Shown one piece after another: positions 21,799 through 34,881 of a stretch of DNA of 64,000 nt. The position numbers were made by a program, and so were the translations under genes. Every line of letters begins with the position of its first letter. Position 1 is the first letter of the stretch. The notes beneath the pieces are model-generated. The model ran no database searches and was not told where the DNA came from. It saw only the letters and a program-made list of their open reading frames with translations. The stretch covers positions 2,510,430-2,574,429 of the forward strand of contig CM041204.1 in the NCBI GenBank assembly GCA_023078555.1, in the 5' to 3' direction. This stretch comes from Ulva prolifera (taxonomy: Eukaryota > Chlorophyta > Ulvophyceae > Ulvales > Ulvaceae).

Positions 21799-23600
21799 CG
21801 TATGCTGGACGGATGTTGCAGAAGATCAACCACCGGAATGAATAACGGCAGGGGAATGAGCATGTGTGCACACAAGGGTGCTGTAGCCGGAATACATGCT
21901 GTGGCAGAGAAGCAGCGCTGGACCTCCCGGAAGCTGACCTTGGCCCGGCCTCAGCTGCAGCTCCTCATGATGTGGGTGCGTATTTGTTTTCTCCCGTTCA
22001 CTCTTTTGTAATATGCCTCATGATGTGGGTGCGTCGCGCTTTTCCTCCGCAGCCCTCGCATACACACATACTCTCAGACGCAACATGATGTTGTCTATCG
22101 GAATATGAATTGACTATCTAACGATCTCGGCGAGGTAGATGTCGGACGCGTTTTGATCTGTAACGTCAGACATTCATGACACCTAGATGCTCCGTGAGAG
22201 TACATCCGTGAGAGCTGAGCATGCGTGCAAGGTTTTACCTAACGTCCCATGATGTGCATGTTCTCTTGAGAGTTCTCACACAATCTTCTGAAGTACTCTT
22301 CTGTGGTGCTGCGCATGCTGAGCTGCAGGCGCGCATCCAGGTGTAAGAGCTGTCAAAAGCGATTGCAAAGCGTGTTGTCGAGTCATTGCCGAGCATTGCG
22401 AGGTAATATCACGACGTCTTCCCTGCGGCACGTTCCACTGTACACTGGGCCAATGCTGCAAGCTTGCAAGCTTGCACGCGGCTGCTGTCCGCGGCTATAG
22501 TCACAAATAGAACGATTCTATCCACGCCCACCGCGTCGCGTGCACAGTCAAGGGCAGACGGGACGAGGCGGGCAGACGGGTGTGGCTACGGGGCCCCGTG
22601 CCGCCCCGCCTCGCTGACTAGCTCGAGATGCGCTGGTGCACCGAAGTGAGAACCGCTCGTGCCGCCGCGGACACTGCGCCGTGCTAAGAAGACCCAGCAC
22701 ACACTCACCGGCCATCTAGCCTGATCATGAGAAGCAGGCCGCCCGACGCATCCCCGCTCCACCTCCTCTCCCTTTGGAGGCCTTTGGATCCGCGGCGCCA
22801 CTGGTTTGCCGGCTGCCGCGCGTCGGCGTGGTGGCAGCCGGCTTTGCCTGACGTGCTGGATGGTGACAGCATGGCTGCGTTGATGTGCCGCACAGAGGCG
22901 GCCCTGTCTGTGGGTATGTATTGGCTGTAGGCGACGTTGGGGGGCCCCCTGGCTGTTTGGGGTGCCAGCGGCAGCCAGGCGATCAGCTGGGGCCACCTCG
23001 GCCGCGCAGGGGTTGTCCTATGCACGTGCCCGAGGCAGCGTGTGATTGGGACATGTGGACTGGGGTGCGTGGGTGAGTGGGTGTCGTTGTGTGAGTGTGC
23101 ACATGCGCGCTGGTGTGTGGTGCACATGTGTGTGGCCGCCTTGCCGTGCACGGAAGCCGCGGACAGGCTCATACTTTTTGATGGACCCGTCGGCATCTAT
23201 TTAACCGGCTAAGAAAGCACCAAATTCCGCTTTTGTTTCACGCCCCTCCTTTTTTCTCTGATGATTAAAAAGTGCTTGACGTGCGGTGGCATCCGCTATT
23301 CACGGTGGAGTGAATGTGTGTGGCCCGGCAGTGCTACTAGCCTCCCTGAACGTGTCCTTGTAAGGCGCAGCACATACTCTGCTGATGTGCGCATGTTGTG
23401 CAGTACACTGTAGAGCCTAGCTGTGTGGCACAAATCCAAAATGCATGTGCTCCTGAGTCCAACTGGTGCAAAGCCTGCAACAATTGATCCACCAGAAAAA
23501 TAAAAAGCCCGCAGCACAATGCGGTTTCCTTACAGTAAGCACCAGCATCGCAAAAAATGTACAGCATATGCGTGCGGACGCAGGCTACGTATCTGCAAAC
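21799..23600. other. Intergenic stretch without a supported gene
   Basis: Short overlapping frames occur on both strands, longest in the GC-rich part 22.5-23.2 kb. None shows a domain or a consistent exon pattern. It separates the island from copy B. Confidence 0.35.
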
Positions 23601-23612
23601 ACGACACTTGTG

Positions 23613-26001
23613 TTACAAACCAGCATCTATCCAGGTTCTGCTGATTACCAAATCGACACCGGCGGCGTCAGCAGCAGCCTGCAGGCTCACAGGCACCTTG
23701 AAGTCCCCTTCGCACGGCTCAGACCCATCGTCGATGTCAATGTCATAGCTCTCTGGACCGCCAGAATAGCTTCTGCGTTCATTAAGCACGTACACGATCT
23801 GCTGAAGGGCTGGAAGACCACACAGGCCCTGGATGACCAGTAGCACCTCCGCTTTGGGGTGGCGCCGGTAAAGCGACATGCCAAGGTGCCGCAGCTCCGG
23901 CCACGCGCCACACAGTTGCTGCGCCTGACAGGCCGCCACGAGAGCCTCGTGCACGCCGTCGCCACTCACCACAAGCCGTGTGAGGCGCCGGAGAGGCAAC
24001 AGGGCCGGCACGAGGCTTGTGTCCAGCTCTCCGGAATCAGGCAGGTCGAAGTCATTGAGGTGCAGGCCGCGCAGCTGCGTCATCTTGGACAGGGCTTCAA
24101 GGTCCGCCTCAACCCGCACAACGTGCAGGTCGTATCCTTCCAGCCGCAGGGCACTCAAGCAGGTGAGTGAGCTAAGGGAGGGTAGCTGCGGCCCAGGGTG
24201 GTCATCACGGCCGCACACCGAAAGATCCAGGCACTGCAGCTGTAGACGGCCAAGGTGCTCAAGCACCTTCACCCACAAGGACTGCTGTCGAGCGCAGAGG
24301 CAGTCACAGTCGATTGTCAGCTGCTGCAGCGAAGGCATGGCGGCAGCAAGCTGTGGCACCACCAGGTGGAGGGTCCACAAGTCAACGTCGATGTTGAGCT
24401 CTGATATTCCTCGCAGGCCGGTGAGGGCAGCCGGGGTATCGCGGAGCGCGCTGCAAAACGCACGGCTGACCCAGGTCTCGCGGGTGCTGTCGTTGATGTG
24501 CATGCTGCGGACCTCCGAGAACGTGCAGAGGCTTTCTGCGATGCTGGCACGGTCAGGAAAGTGCCCCAGTCCACCCCAATTTGACTGATTCAGAACGAGG
24601 CTTGTGACGGGGCAGGCGTGGAGGCTGTGGAGGAGGCGGGCCGCGGTGGTGCAGTTCTCCGATTTGAGCACGAGGTGGCGCAGGTGTCGCAGAGAGGCGG
24701 TGGCGCCCTCGGAAACTATCATTGGGGCGACACGAGATGTCCATGTCGTAGGCTGGAGGCACATGCTCAGAGAAGTGAGGCCGGACGCGGCGGAGAGCAT
24801 GGCGGCAAGGCAGTACTGTGACTGTGGTGGAGCATCAGGCATGTATGAATCGCGCCGCCGCTTCCGTGTTGGCAGCTCGGGAGATGTGTTCAGTGAGATA
24901 TGGAGACAGCTGAGGTGAGGCAGGCTGTTGAAGGTGGACCGGAGGGCGGGTATGACGTCTGCGGAGCAGCTGGTGTAGCATGTGTCTCGTCCGCCGAGGT
25001 ACAGTGAATGGAGGTGCAAGAGGCTGGAGATTGCTGGACAGAGGACCTTGGCTGCGGCAGCATCGGTCAGCATGCTGATGCTGAGGGTGGAGAGCATGGA
25101 GTGGTGTCGCAGTGCTTTGGCAAGGTGTGTTGCTGTGCGTGTGGAGGGTGGCGTCATGTCAAAGTCTTCAAAGTAGAGGTAGAGCGATGTAATGGATGGA
25201 GGCGAAGTTGGAAGTGTCGTCAGTGCATTGAAGAATGGCAGAGGGTTGTGGCTATGCCCGATACATGCCTTGAGAGTCTGGTGTGGGATCTGGATGGCTG
25301 CATCGACAATGGCTACATGGAGGGTCTTTGGCAGCCACTCAAGCATGGTGTGCACACATGTGAATCCTTGCGCAAGGGCTGCTGACAGGATTTCTCTCTG
25401 GATGTGGTGCGGCAGCGCAAGCAATGTCGTTTCTGCGGTGTTGCTGCCATGGGCGTTGCATAAGGTGGTTCCGCAATCCGAAGCTTCCTTGGACAGCCTG
25501 CTGTTGGGCTTTCCAACAGCTATAGACAGGAGAGACTTTGCTGCGAGCTGAATCCATTCGTCCGCAGAGTGGTCGCCTATAGCGTCTGCCACCTGCACCA
25601 TCTCACACCCTTCACCATTTCTCCAACATGTCTTCCTGTTCCATGTGAAGACCAGGAAAGGTATGAGAAGAGGGATAACGTCGATACGAGGCAGAATCGC
25701 GCCCCCCCAACGTAGTCGCAAGAGGGCAAACCTTGACGATGGTGCAGAGCGTTGAGAATGGCGTGTGTTTCACGTGTTGTTTGCTCGCTGCACCAGCTGC
25801 GACCCATGCCTTGAACTCGGCGACAGTTACCGCTTCGGGCAGCCTCGCGTCACCGCCGGCCTCGGCGATGCAAGACAGCACACTGCTCCTAGATACAGTG
25901 TCCGCGTCTACAATATTGCAGGAAATCAGATCATCATGTGATGTTGTCAAGGGCGCTGTTTGCGTCAAGTGCACAGGACACTGACTGTCACAGTTTTGCA
26001 T
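23613..26001 (-). CDS. Array copy B: SKP1/POZ-like, F-box-like, LRR protein, type 1
   Basis: Exon 1 is 26001-25732 and exon 2 is 25592-23613, joined by a 139-nt GT-AG intron in phase 0; the product is 749 aa. Residues about 10-110 resemble SKP1/POZ: SRSSVLSCIAEAGGDARLPE matches the strand-helix part ending in LP, then TLCTIVK joins VADAIGDHSADEWIQLAAKS across the intron, like TLF.LI.AANYL.I..LL.L. At about 148-195 LPHHIQREIL begins an F-box-like helix, followed by WLPKTLHVAIVDAAI. From about 215 to the end come ribonuclease-inhibitor-type LRRs (LPHLSCLHISL, SGLTSLSMCL, MTQLRGLHLNDFDLP, ALLPLRRLTRLVVS), closing with AAADAAGVDLVI. No signal peptide or membrane segment, so it is probably cytosolic or nuclear. 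A role as E3 substrate receptor is inferred. I chose the ATG whose context and following MQ match other copies. Confidence 0.8.
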
Positions 26002-26131
26002 CGCTAGGTACATCGGGTGGCCCAGCATTCCGCAGGAGTTTGGGGAGTAGCTACTCAGATCTACGTCAATGTGTCTACGATGAAGGACATGCAGGCGGTT
26101 GGCAGAAGTGGCAATCACTCCGGGATGCGCT

Positions 26132-26149
26132 GAGCCTGCAGTGTCCTCA
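26132..26149 (-). promoter_or_regulatory. Shared upstream element of type-1 array genes, copy B
   Basis: On the + strand GAGCCTGCAGTGTCCTCA, 131 bp upstream of the start codon. It differs from the D/G form (GACCCTGCAGTGACCTCG) at three positions. It could be a core promoter or activator site, or part of a conserved 5' leader. Confidence 0.45.
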
Positions 26150-26992
26150 AGACTGCATGTATCACCTGAAAATCTACTTCATTGCGTTCTGTGTATTCAG
26201 ATGCTGAACGCTATATAGCGCTGGGGGTCAACGAGTTGGCCAAGCTTGGGGCAAGTCAAGTCGACTCTGCAGACGTTAGCACGCCCCTGTGGCCACAAAG
26301 ACTCTGGTAGTAAAGTGCCACTCACGGGTGGGAAAGGCCAGTCCAGGCTTGAGCTAACTCTTGGCTGCAGCTATTTCATGCGGACATGATGCGTGACAGC
26401 CCCATGCGGACGCCGACAGTAATGTGCGGATGCCGTTGCTGCATGCAGTGCTTGTAGTTGCAGCCATGGGCATTCCTGTTACTCACTGACAGTATTGGCA
26501 AGTGTACATTGAATAACAAGTACACATATGTGATCCAGCCTAGGCAAGCCTCCGACCTATGCACTTCGCAAACGCAGGCGAAGAAGTAAACAGTGCACAT
26601 GAAGCCAAGGCGACGGACTGATTCCACATCGAGGTGCATTCACACTTGCAGAGCGCACGCAATCAGATAGAATTTTGGGCCTCATTATTGAGGGCTGCGA
26701 AGGTATGCACGTAGAAGCTACCACAGCCGCCAAGGCGCCCCCAGCTCGCACTCGGGTTATAGACAGGCCATACGAAGTGGACCCAAGGACCCAACAACGA
26801 TGCCTGTCAATGCTGCATATCTGGAAACTGCAGCACAGACCTCTCGTATGAATATGTGACTGGAAGAAACACACTCGCTCAAGCTTGTACATATATGCTC
26901 GTCATTCTGTTTGTTGGAAAGCAGTCATTCATGCTTGATTACACACACCAGTTCCACAGGGACATACAAACATCCGATTCGTCATCAACTCG

Positions 26993-29318
26993 CTATGAAT
27001 CCATGAACGTGAAGTCACCAAAGAACTCCACCTTAACTCCAGCTGCAGCGGCGACGTCCCACAGGCTCCCCGGAACATCAGCGATGTCCTCTCCATCGCC
27101 GCCCCTGCGGCCCACATCACCACTGGCACAACCGCACTGAGCAAACAACTCGAGCTGCTGCAGGGCCGGAAGGCCGCACATCGCCCGGAACACCGCCCGA
27201 AGTTCGACGCTAGGGCGTGAAGCATCAAGTGACACGCCGAGGTGCTCCAGCTCTGGCCACACACCTTGCAGCTGCTTCGCCTCGTAGGCCACATGCACCC
27301 CCTCGCCGACCACGAGGAGCTCTGTGAGGCGCCGCAGCGGCAGCAGGGCCAGCATGAGGCGTGCCTGAAACTCTGCTGGCAAGATGAAATCATCCAGGTT
27401 CAGGCTACGCAGCTGCGTCATCCTTGCAAGCGCCTCGACGTCTGCCGCAACCCGCACCATGTTGTAACTGCGCAGCTGCAGAGCAGAGAAGCAGGTCAGT
27501 GGGACCAGGGAGGACGGCCCCGGGCCGGAGTCCTCCCCTTGGCCCTCCACAGTCAGGTCCAGACTCAGCTGCAACGGGCTGAGGTGCCCAAGCACGTCTG
27601 CCCACCGCTCTGGCAGTGAGTCAGGTGTGGTGCCGAGACTGCAGGTGCAGCGGATGGTCAGCTTCCGCAGCGCCGGCATCACGGTAGCAAGCTGCGGCGC
27701 GGCCATGTGAAGGGTCACAAAGTCACCAAACAGCTGGAGCTCGGACAGCTGTTGCAGGGCTGTGAGGGCGGTCGGGGAGAAGTGGAGCAGGACTTCGAGT
27801 GAGCGGGCAGCCCAGGTCCCAGCAGTGCATGTGAGGTGCATGCTACGCAGCTGCGGGAACGCGCACAAGCTGTGCGCGAATTCAGTGCGTATGGCACTGT
27901 TATCGGGTTGCGTGAATTCTGACTGCGTAATCACCAGGCTTGTGAGGGGGGAGGCATCGAGGCTGCGGAGGAGGCGGGCCGCAACGGTGCAGTCATCCAC
28001 CATGAGCGCAGCGTGGCGTAGGTGTGGCAAGGATACGCTCACGCCATCTGGGAAAATGGCGTCGGGGGCGTCAGATTGTAGTGCTGCCAGGGAGTTGCGT
28101 TCCGGCTGGAGGCGGACGTGGAGGGAGGTGAGGCCAGGGGCTGAGGACAGCATGGTAGCGAGGGAATGGTGTGATGGTGGTGGAGCCTCAGGAGTGTCAG
28201 CATCGCGCTGCCGCTTCAGCGCGGGCAGCTGGGATGTCACGTCCAGTGACAGATGGAGACAGTCAAGTTGAGGCAGGCTGCGGAGGACAGACTGGATGTC
28301 GTGTATCGCGTCTGCCGGGAAAAGGGTGTAAAAATCGCCGAGGTTCAGGGAACGGAGGGACGAGAGGCTGCTGATGGCTGGGGCAAGGCGCTGGACTTCG
28401 GCTGCGGTTGCGGCCATGCTGAGTTTGAGGGTGGACAGAGCTGAGTGGTGGCGGAGAGCCGTGGCGATGAGCGATGCTCTATCTGTCGAGCTTGCTGTGG
28501 CTTTCCAGTTCGTGAAGTTGATGTGGAGCGATGCAATGGACGGAGGATCAGCGGGAAGCGTAGCAAGGGCATCGAGGAACGGCAGAGGTTGATGATGTTC
28601 TTCGAAGCATGCCTTTAAACTTCGGTGTGGCGACTTGATGGCTGCATCGACGATGGCTGTGTGGAGGCTCTGTGGCAACCACTGGAGCAGGTTGAGCATG
28701 CATGACCGGTCTGGGGCGCAAGCTGCTGACAGGATCATGCTGCGGGAGTGGTCCTGCAGCGAAGCAAGGCTGAGTGCCGCGGTGCAGCTGGAGAGAGCGC
28801 TGCTGGCTGATGGTTGATCCGTTGGTGTTGTGTCGCGCTCCGGAGCTGCTGCACATGTCAGGCACTCTGCTGCGAGTTGGACCCATTCATCGAGTTTTTG
28901 GTCATCAACGACAACTGCCACCTGCACCAGCTTGCAGCCTCGACAACACGCGCGAAGGCGCCTTCTTCGAAATGCAGATACGGACAATGGTGATGGTGCA
29001 ACGCAAGCACTGAACGATACCGTGCTGCTGAAACAATGTTGCGGCGAAAGTTACCTTGAGAATAGTGCAGAGGGTCGGAAACGGCGTGAGCATCCTCTCC
29101 TCCTCGCTGGCAGCGCACGCTGTGAGCCATGCCCTGAACTCTGGCACGGTCACCGCTTCAGGCAGCCTCGCGTCCCCGCCGGCGTCAGAAATGCAGGATA
29201 GGACACTGCTTCTGGAGACAGTGTTCGCATCTACGACGTCGTAGACGATCAGTTCGCCAGGCGAGATTGTGAAGGGCGCCGTTTGCGTCAAGTGCACAGG
29301 AAGCGATCGCTCTTGCAT
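26993..29318 (-). CDS. Array copy C: SKP1/POZ-like, F-box-like, LRR protein, type 1
   Basis: Exon 1 29318-29055 (88 codons, MQERSLPVHLTQTAP), intron 133 nt, exon 2 28921-26993; 730 aa. The intron joins TLCTILK to VAVVVDDQKLDEWVQLAAEC. The F-box-like segment is less canonical here (LQDHSRSMIL in place of LPxH). The LRR region is full-length, with SSLRSLNLGDF, LPQLDCLHLSLDV, PGLTSLHVRLQ and MTQLRSLNLDDFILP, and the tail SLWDVAAAAGVKVEFFGDF is shared with E and F, marking a subgroup within type 1. The reading frame is open throughout. Spacing to copy B is about 1 kb, the tightest in the array. Confidence 0.8.
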
Positions 29319-29420
29319 CGTGCGATTGAGAATTCGATATGCCTGCTACAACTCCAAAAACAGACGATATGTGTACATATGCGATCAAAAGCAAACAACC
29401 CGGTATGTGCAGTGGGCACG

Positions 29421-29444
29421 GACCCTGCAGATCTAGAGACCTCG
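29421..29444 (-). promoter_or_regulatory. Shared upstream element, copy C
   Basis: GACCCTGCAG then ATCTAGA then GACCTCG, 103 bp upstream of the ATG: the same two half blocks as in D and G, split by a short insertion. Confidence 0.4.
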
Positions 29445-29449
29445 CAACG

Positions 29450-30440
29450 ACAGCCACTGCCTGATCACAATACTGCCTGACCACAACACCTAACATTACC
29501 GAAAAATGTAATTACGCAGAGGTCATCGGCGACGTCTCCGATATAGTGTGCCGGCGTACTGAGTGGGTGATGTGGCGTGTAGCAGCGGACGGGCAGGCCA
29601 CTGTTGAGGCACCTGTGACCACCCACGCGCGTGCATGCACGCCCTCCCCAGACCCACTGGGGTCTACCTGTTTCCGCAAATTTTGTACGCACATGGCCGC
29701 GACTTGAAATTGGCCTTCGTCACGCAGTTTTCGCAGTGGGCGCAGCGGGAACAACATTGCGGCTGTACAGCGCTATATATAGCGAAAAAGATCTAGATCC
29801 CGAGTCATTGCATTCGGTCGAACTTCTAAGTTGAATAACGCTATAGATTTCGATCGGCGCCGCAACGTTTGTTGACTCCGATCAACATGTGGATCCAGCT
29901 GGTAGTAGCTCCACCTGGTAGTGCGACGCCACCAGGCGGGCCATGGCCGCACTCAAGTGTGTTCATCTTACAATTGGGTCTGGAGTAATCAAGGACTCGA
30001 ATAACAACTACGAGATGCTCGCGGTAGTGCACTTGTCCTTGCTGTTGTACCAAATGCATTCACTTCGGTGGACGTATGCTGTGCACATGCTTGCAATGGT
30101 TTTGATCCACTTTCCATGCGTCTTGAGCGGCACTGGCAGCGCAGCTACTGAGTCGCCGTGCATGTTCAGAATTTGTTACATGTCATGTTTGTTACATGTC
30201 ATGATCAGGCTAGCATGACAACATCGCATCCCGCCCGAGAGCACACAGGCCGGTCCTTAAATGTTGGTGAGGCCTCACAGAATGGACTTCAGCTTCGTGC
30301 GTTATTTTTTTTTGAGCCTCGGCAATCTCGTGCGCGATATGGAAGACTGGCTGAGTGCTAGGCAGGTGAAAGCACGCCGACGACAGACACCCTGTCGGTA
30401 AAACGAAACACCTGGAAACACTGTGGCATGCATACGTGTA
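29450..30440. other. Spacer between copies C and D
   Basis: About 1 kb between the upstream element of C and the stop of D. Only short frames are visible; I see no further gene. Confidence 0.4.
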
Positions 30441-30442
30441 TG

Positions 30443-32829
30443 TCAGACACCTACATTCGCATAGTCTCTCTCGATTGTCAATCTGACTGCGGCGGCGGCG
30501 GCAGCAATCTGCAGGCACGCAGGAACTTCAAAACCGCACCTGCATCCCGCCGAACCATCGCCACTCTCGGACCCAATTGCAAGCCTCTCTGGACCGTCAG
30601 AACCGCTGTCTTCTGTGAAAAGCATGACGACAATCTGCTGAAGGACTGGAAGGCCGCACATGGCCCGGACGACCGGCAGCAAGGCAGCTTTGGGCCAACC
30701 CTGGTCAAGGCCCATGCCGAGGTGCCGCAGCTCCGGCCATGCGCCACGCAGCTGATGCGACTCAGAGGCCGCCACGAGAGCCTCATGTACACGGTAACCA
30801 CTCACCACAAGCCGCGTGAGGCGGCGCAATGGCAGCAGGGCCGGCACGAGGAGTGCGTCCAGGTGTCCGCAGAAAGGCAGGTCACAGCCATCCAGGTGCA
30901 GGGCGCGCAGCTGCGTCATCTGTGACAGCGCCTCGAGATCCTCCGCGTTCTGCACAAGACTGTATCCTTCCAGCCGCAGGGCGGTCAAGCAGGTGAGTGC
31001 GAGAAGGGCGGGCAGCGCCGGCCCGGGCTGGTCTTCATCGCCAGTCACGGAGAGATCCAGGCACTGCAGCGCACGCAGCTGCAGACGGCTGAGGTGCCCA
31101 AGCACCTCTGGCCACAAAGACTCCATTCCATCCGAGTAGCAGTCACACTTGACTGTCAGCCGCTGCAGCGAAGGCATGAAGAATGCAAGCGGTGCCGTAG
31201 CCTGGTGGAGGGTCCGCAGGTCCACGGTGATGTTGACATCGGAGACGCCACCCAGCGCGTCAAGGGCGCCCGTATTGCTGAGCTCCCTGCAGAGCGCACG
31301 GCTCACCCAGGTCTCGCACATGCTGGTGATGTGCATGCTGCGCAGCTGCGTGAATGCGCTCAGGCATCCCGCGATGCTTTCACTGTCAGCAGTGTGCGTC
31401 GACCCCACTGAGGCTGGCTGATTCAAATCGAGATCTGTGATGGGAGAAGCGTGGAGGCTGTGGAGGAGGCGGATTGCGACGGTCCAGTCATCTCCCCTGA
31501 GTACAAGATGGCGCAGCTGTTGCAGGCAAATGGTGGCGCCATCGGGAAGTAGTTTGTTCTGATCTGAAGGGGGCAGCTCCCCGGAGATGAGCCGGAGGCG
31601 GAGGGTAAGGGAGGTGAGGCCGGGAGCTGAGGAGAGGAGGGTGGCGAGGCCAGGTCGTAACTGTAATGAAGAGTAACGCGTGTCAGGGTCACGCTGCCGC
31701 TTCAGCGAAGGCAGCTGGGAAGTCACGTCGAGAGAGAGATGGAGACAGCTGAGCTGAGGCAGGCTGCTGAAGGTTGATTGGAGGTTAGGTATGGCGCCTG
31801 CAGGGAAGTGCTTGTGTGGACCGCCAAGGTGCAGTGAGTGGAGGGACGAGAGGCTGGCGATGGCTGGGAGAAGTAATTCGGCTGTGTCAGGGCAGGCAGA
31901 CATGTCGAGGGTGAGGGTGGAGAGCATGGAGTGGTGTCGCAGTGCTGTGGCAAGGTGCGTAGCTGTCCTTGGGGAGGGCGTCTTTGTGCAGGAGCCTGCG
32001 GGATTGTGACAGATCTTGAGCGAAGCAATGGATGGAGGAGAAGCTGGAAGAGTAGCAAGTGCACAGAGGAATGGCAAAGGGTCACGGCGATTCTTGAACT
32101 GTGCCTTGAGAGTTCGGTGTGGGGTCTGAATGGCTGCATGGACGATTGTTTTGTGGAGGCTCTGTGGCGGCCATGCAAGCAAGCCATTCACACATGTCAA
32201 GTCCTGAGATGCGGCTGCTGACAGAACTTCTTGCTGAATGTGATGTGGCAGTGCAGAGAGCGCCAACGGTTCTGCGGTTCCGCTGCCATGGGTGTTGTAT
32301 AAGCTACCTCCACGGTCCAAGGCTTCCGCACAGAGCACACTGTCAGGCTTTCTGACAGCTGTAGACCGCAAAGACCTTGCTGCGAGATGCACCCACTCGT
32401 CCAGAAAAAGGTCGCCAACAACATCTGCCACCTGCACCATCTGACAGCCTTCACCAACACGTCCTGTTCCATGTGCAGGCATGAGGAGGCATGAGAAGAG
32501 AGACTGCTTCGACGTAGTGTAGCACCTCGCCTGCCCAACAGTCTTGAAAGCAAACATACCTTGAGAATGGTGCAGAGCGTCGTAAACGGCATGTGTTTCC
32601 TGTCCTCCTTGCTAGCTGCGCAAGCTGTAACCCATGCCCTGAACTCTGAGACAGCTATCGCTTCGGGCAGCCTCGCGTCACCGCCCGCCTCGGCGATGCA
32701 AGACAAGACGCTACTCCTAGACACAGTCTTCGCATCTACAACGTCGTGAAACATCAATTCGCCGGGTGAGATTGCCACGTGCGCTGTTTGCGTCAAGTGC
32801 ACAGGACGTGGACTTTCGGAGTGTTGCAT
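30443..32829 (-). CDS. Array copy D: SKP1/POZ-like, F-box-like, LRR protein, type 1
   Basis: Exon 1 32829-32560 (90 codons, MQHSESPRPVHLTQTAH), intron 128 nt, exon 2 32431-30443; 752 aa. The SKP1-like core is KTVSRSSVLSCIAEAGGDAR, then FTTLCTILK joined to VADVVGDLFLDEWVHLAARS. The F-box-like helix is LPHHIQQEVLSAAASQD. LRRs run to the end, including ALQCLDLSVTGDEDQ, MTQLRALHLDGCDLP and ALLPLRRLTRLVVS. The C-terminus (IAAAAAAVRLTIERDY) groups with A, B and L rather than C, E, F. A second in-frame ATG lies four codons upstream; the chosen one matches the other copies. Confidence 0.8.
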
Positions 32830-32966
32830 CGCTGGACTCATCGAGCCTGGCGCTACGTTTAGCTACGAGAACCGATTTTTTCCTGCGATTTGTGTCAACT
32901 TTTCAAAGGAGAAGAACACGCAGGCTGCATGGCGCAAAAGGTGTCAGTCGCTTCGGGATACACACT

Positions 32967-32984
32967 GACCCTGCAGTGACCTCG
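32967..32984 (-). promoter_or_regulatory. Shared upstream element, copy D (reference form)
   Basis: GACCCTGCAGTGACCTCG on the + strand, 138 bp upstream of the ATG and identical at all 18 positions to the element of copy G. The centre is the palindrome CTGCAG. Confidence 0.55.
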
Positions 32985-32989
32985 ATACT

Positions 32990-34150
32990 TTATGTTCTGT
33001 CTGATGACATACCTCAGCACCACTGCGACCTCATGCCCGGGTGATGCAGATTATATGACGCTCGGGATCAACGACTTGACTCTACAGAGAAACTTGAGAG
33101 ATTCCTGTGGCCACGAACACCACCGGTACGGTGGACGGCGGCAGCATTGTGAGAGATTCCCAACGTGTCCAAACAATGCTGATGAATACCAAGCACACGC
33201 AGATATGAGTACGCATGCTGCGTTCTGATTCATCGGCTGCATCGTATTCTACTTTGGCAGTCTAGCCTGCACAAAGCCTTGGAGAGGCTTAAGCCTTTAA
33301 GAAGCTTCTTGGAGGCGTACACCATATATACCATGCGGGAGGTACATGTGCGACCAGAAGTAGCCTACTAGGCGCCCAAGATAGAGGTCGAGGTGGTGGG
33401 CAGGCCAGCAGTATGTGGCTACGAGGACTGGACATTCACAAAACAGCTGTTGAAACTGCATAGCATCTACCTGCGTCTGTGACTGGCATGAGCAGCGTGC
33501 TGCGATCAGCTGATCAGACAAGAAATTGAATCATGTTGTGGAATATGCTACTCAGATTTCATGTGCTGCTTGGATTCCGATGGCAACAACGATTGTATGA
33601 TATCAACACGCAGTGGATCAGCACAAGTGCAGATGGGTCCTGCATCAGCGGCAGTGTGCAAACACGTCCTGACGCTCCTGAAACTGATCTGTGCATTCAT
33701 GGTGACAGGGAAAATAGCCTACATAGATGGTCAGAGTTGCAATGCCGGTACATATATCCTCCAGAGCACTTTCAGCGCTGCAGGTGCACCGGCGGCGTAA
33801 CTGTCACATGTATGTTTCTGTGACATGTGGCTGCAACCAAAGAACTCGCTCATGCACTACATGCACTGCAGCTCAAGCTCGTGAGTGTATTTGCAAAGGA
33901 CAGAGGCAGGGCGTGCAGCCGGTGCTCAGAGTCCACTCACAAACCCATTCACTCATTCATGGCACAAGGCCCGGATCGAGCTCGCACCACAGCAATACGC
34001 GAAAATCTGCCGAAGATTGCAATCCCGCACGTAAGCAATCGTGAATGTATGGGTGCATGTTTCTGAACCTGTGGATTCATTTGCAATCATGCAAAACGCG
34101 CTTCCATGTGTCATTCTCACTGCAGACGTAAGAATTGAACGCAATATGAA
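32990..34150. other. Spacer between copies D and E
   Basis: No gene is supported. A segment at about 33.63-33.70 kb (CAGCGGCAGTGTGCAA and onward) resembles the duplicated spacer parts at 35.9 and 40.56 kb, so this spacer is probably a diverged member of the same duplication unit. Confidence 0.35.
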
Positions 34151-34154
34151 CAAG

Positions 34155-34881
34155 CTACGAATACATGAAAGGGAAGTCCCCGTACGCCTCCACCTCAACT
34201 CCGGCTGCGGCGGCAACGTCCCACAGGCTCCCCGGCTCGTCATCGCTGCCCTCCGCCCCTGCACACCCGAGATTGCTGCCCTCCCCTGCCACCCCTGTTG
34301 GGTCCACCGCATCCCTTAAAACTGCTGCCATGCTCAAACAACTCAAGCTGCTGCAGGGCCGGCAGGCGAAACATGGCCCGCACCAGCGCCCGCAGTTCCA
34401 ACCTGGGCCACGAAGCGTCAAGCGACACGCCGAGGCGCCTCAGCTCAGGCCACGCGCCACGCAGCTGCTCCGCTCGACCGGCCACATGCACGCCCCGGCC
34501 GTTCACCACAAGCTGCGTGAGGCGCCGTAGCTGCAGCAAGGCCGGCAGCAGGCGCATCTGCAGCTCCGCAGGCAGAGTGAACTGATCAAGGCAGAGGTGG
34601 CGCAGCTGCGTCGTCCGTGATATCGACTCGAGATCTGCGGACGTACGCACCATGTTGTACCGCCGCAGCTGCAGGGCAGACATGCAGGTCAGCAGGCGCA
34701 GCGCGGATAGCTCCGGGCCGGCATCATTTCCTCCTGTGATGCACAGATGGAGGTACTGCAGAGCCACCTGTGGCCACCACCGCACATGCTTGCACGTCAT
34801 CCCCCCAGCTTCCGCACAGCTTGTACACACAGAGATGCGGCTTCCATGAGACGTAAAGTCAATCCTAACCTTCGGAGCCAT
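34155..34881 (-). pseudogene. Array copy E: C-terminal LRR fragment, type 1
   Basis: Only the last quarter of the gene is present: MSALQLRRYNMVRTSADLES, then TTQLRHLCLDQFTLP, LLQLRRLTQLVVNGRGVH and ALQQLELFEHG, ending in SLWDVAAAAGVEVEAYGDF at 34155. The reading frame shifts near 34300 between the last LRR and the tail. Upstream of about 34810 the sequence switches to the spacer-type segment found again at 39.2 kb, so the 5' part was lost by deletion or rearrangement. No SKP1-like exon is found. Confidence 0.75.

Noticed and set aside
22586-23196. Overlapping minus-strand frames of 136 and 163 codons in GC-rich DNA
   Set aside because: Competing open frames on both strands and Arg/Pro/His-rich composition indicate chance openness.
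23613-26001. NLR-type immune receptor
   Set aside because: No NB-ARC or NACHT motifs (P-loop, kinase 2) are present; the N-terminus is SKP1/POZ-like.
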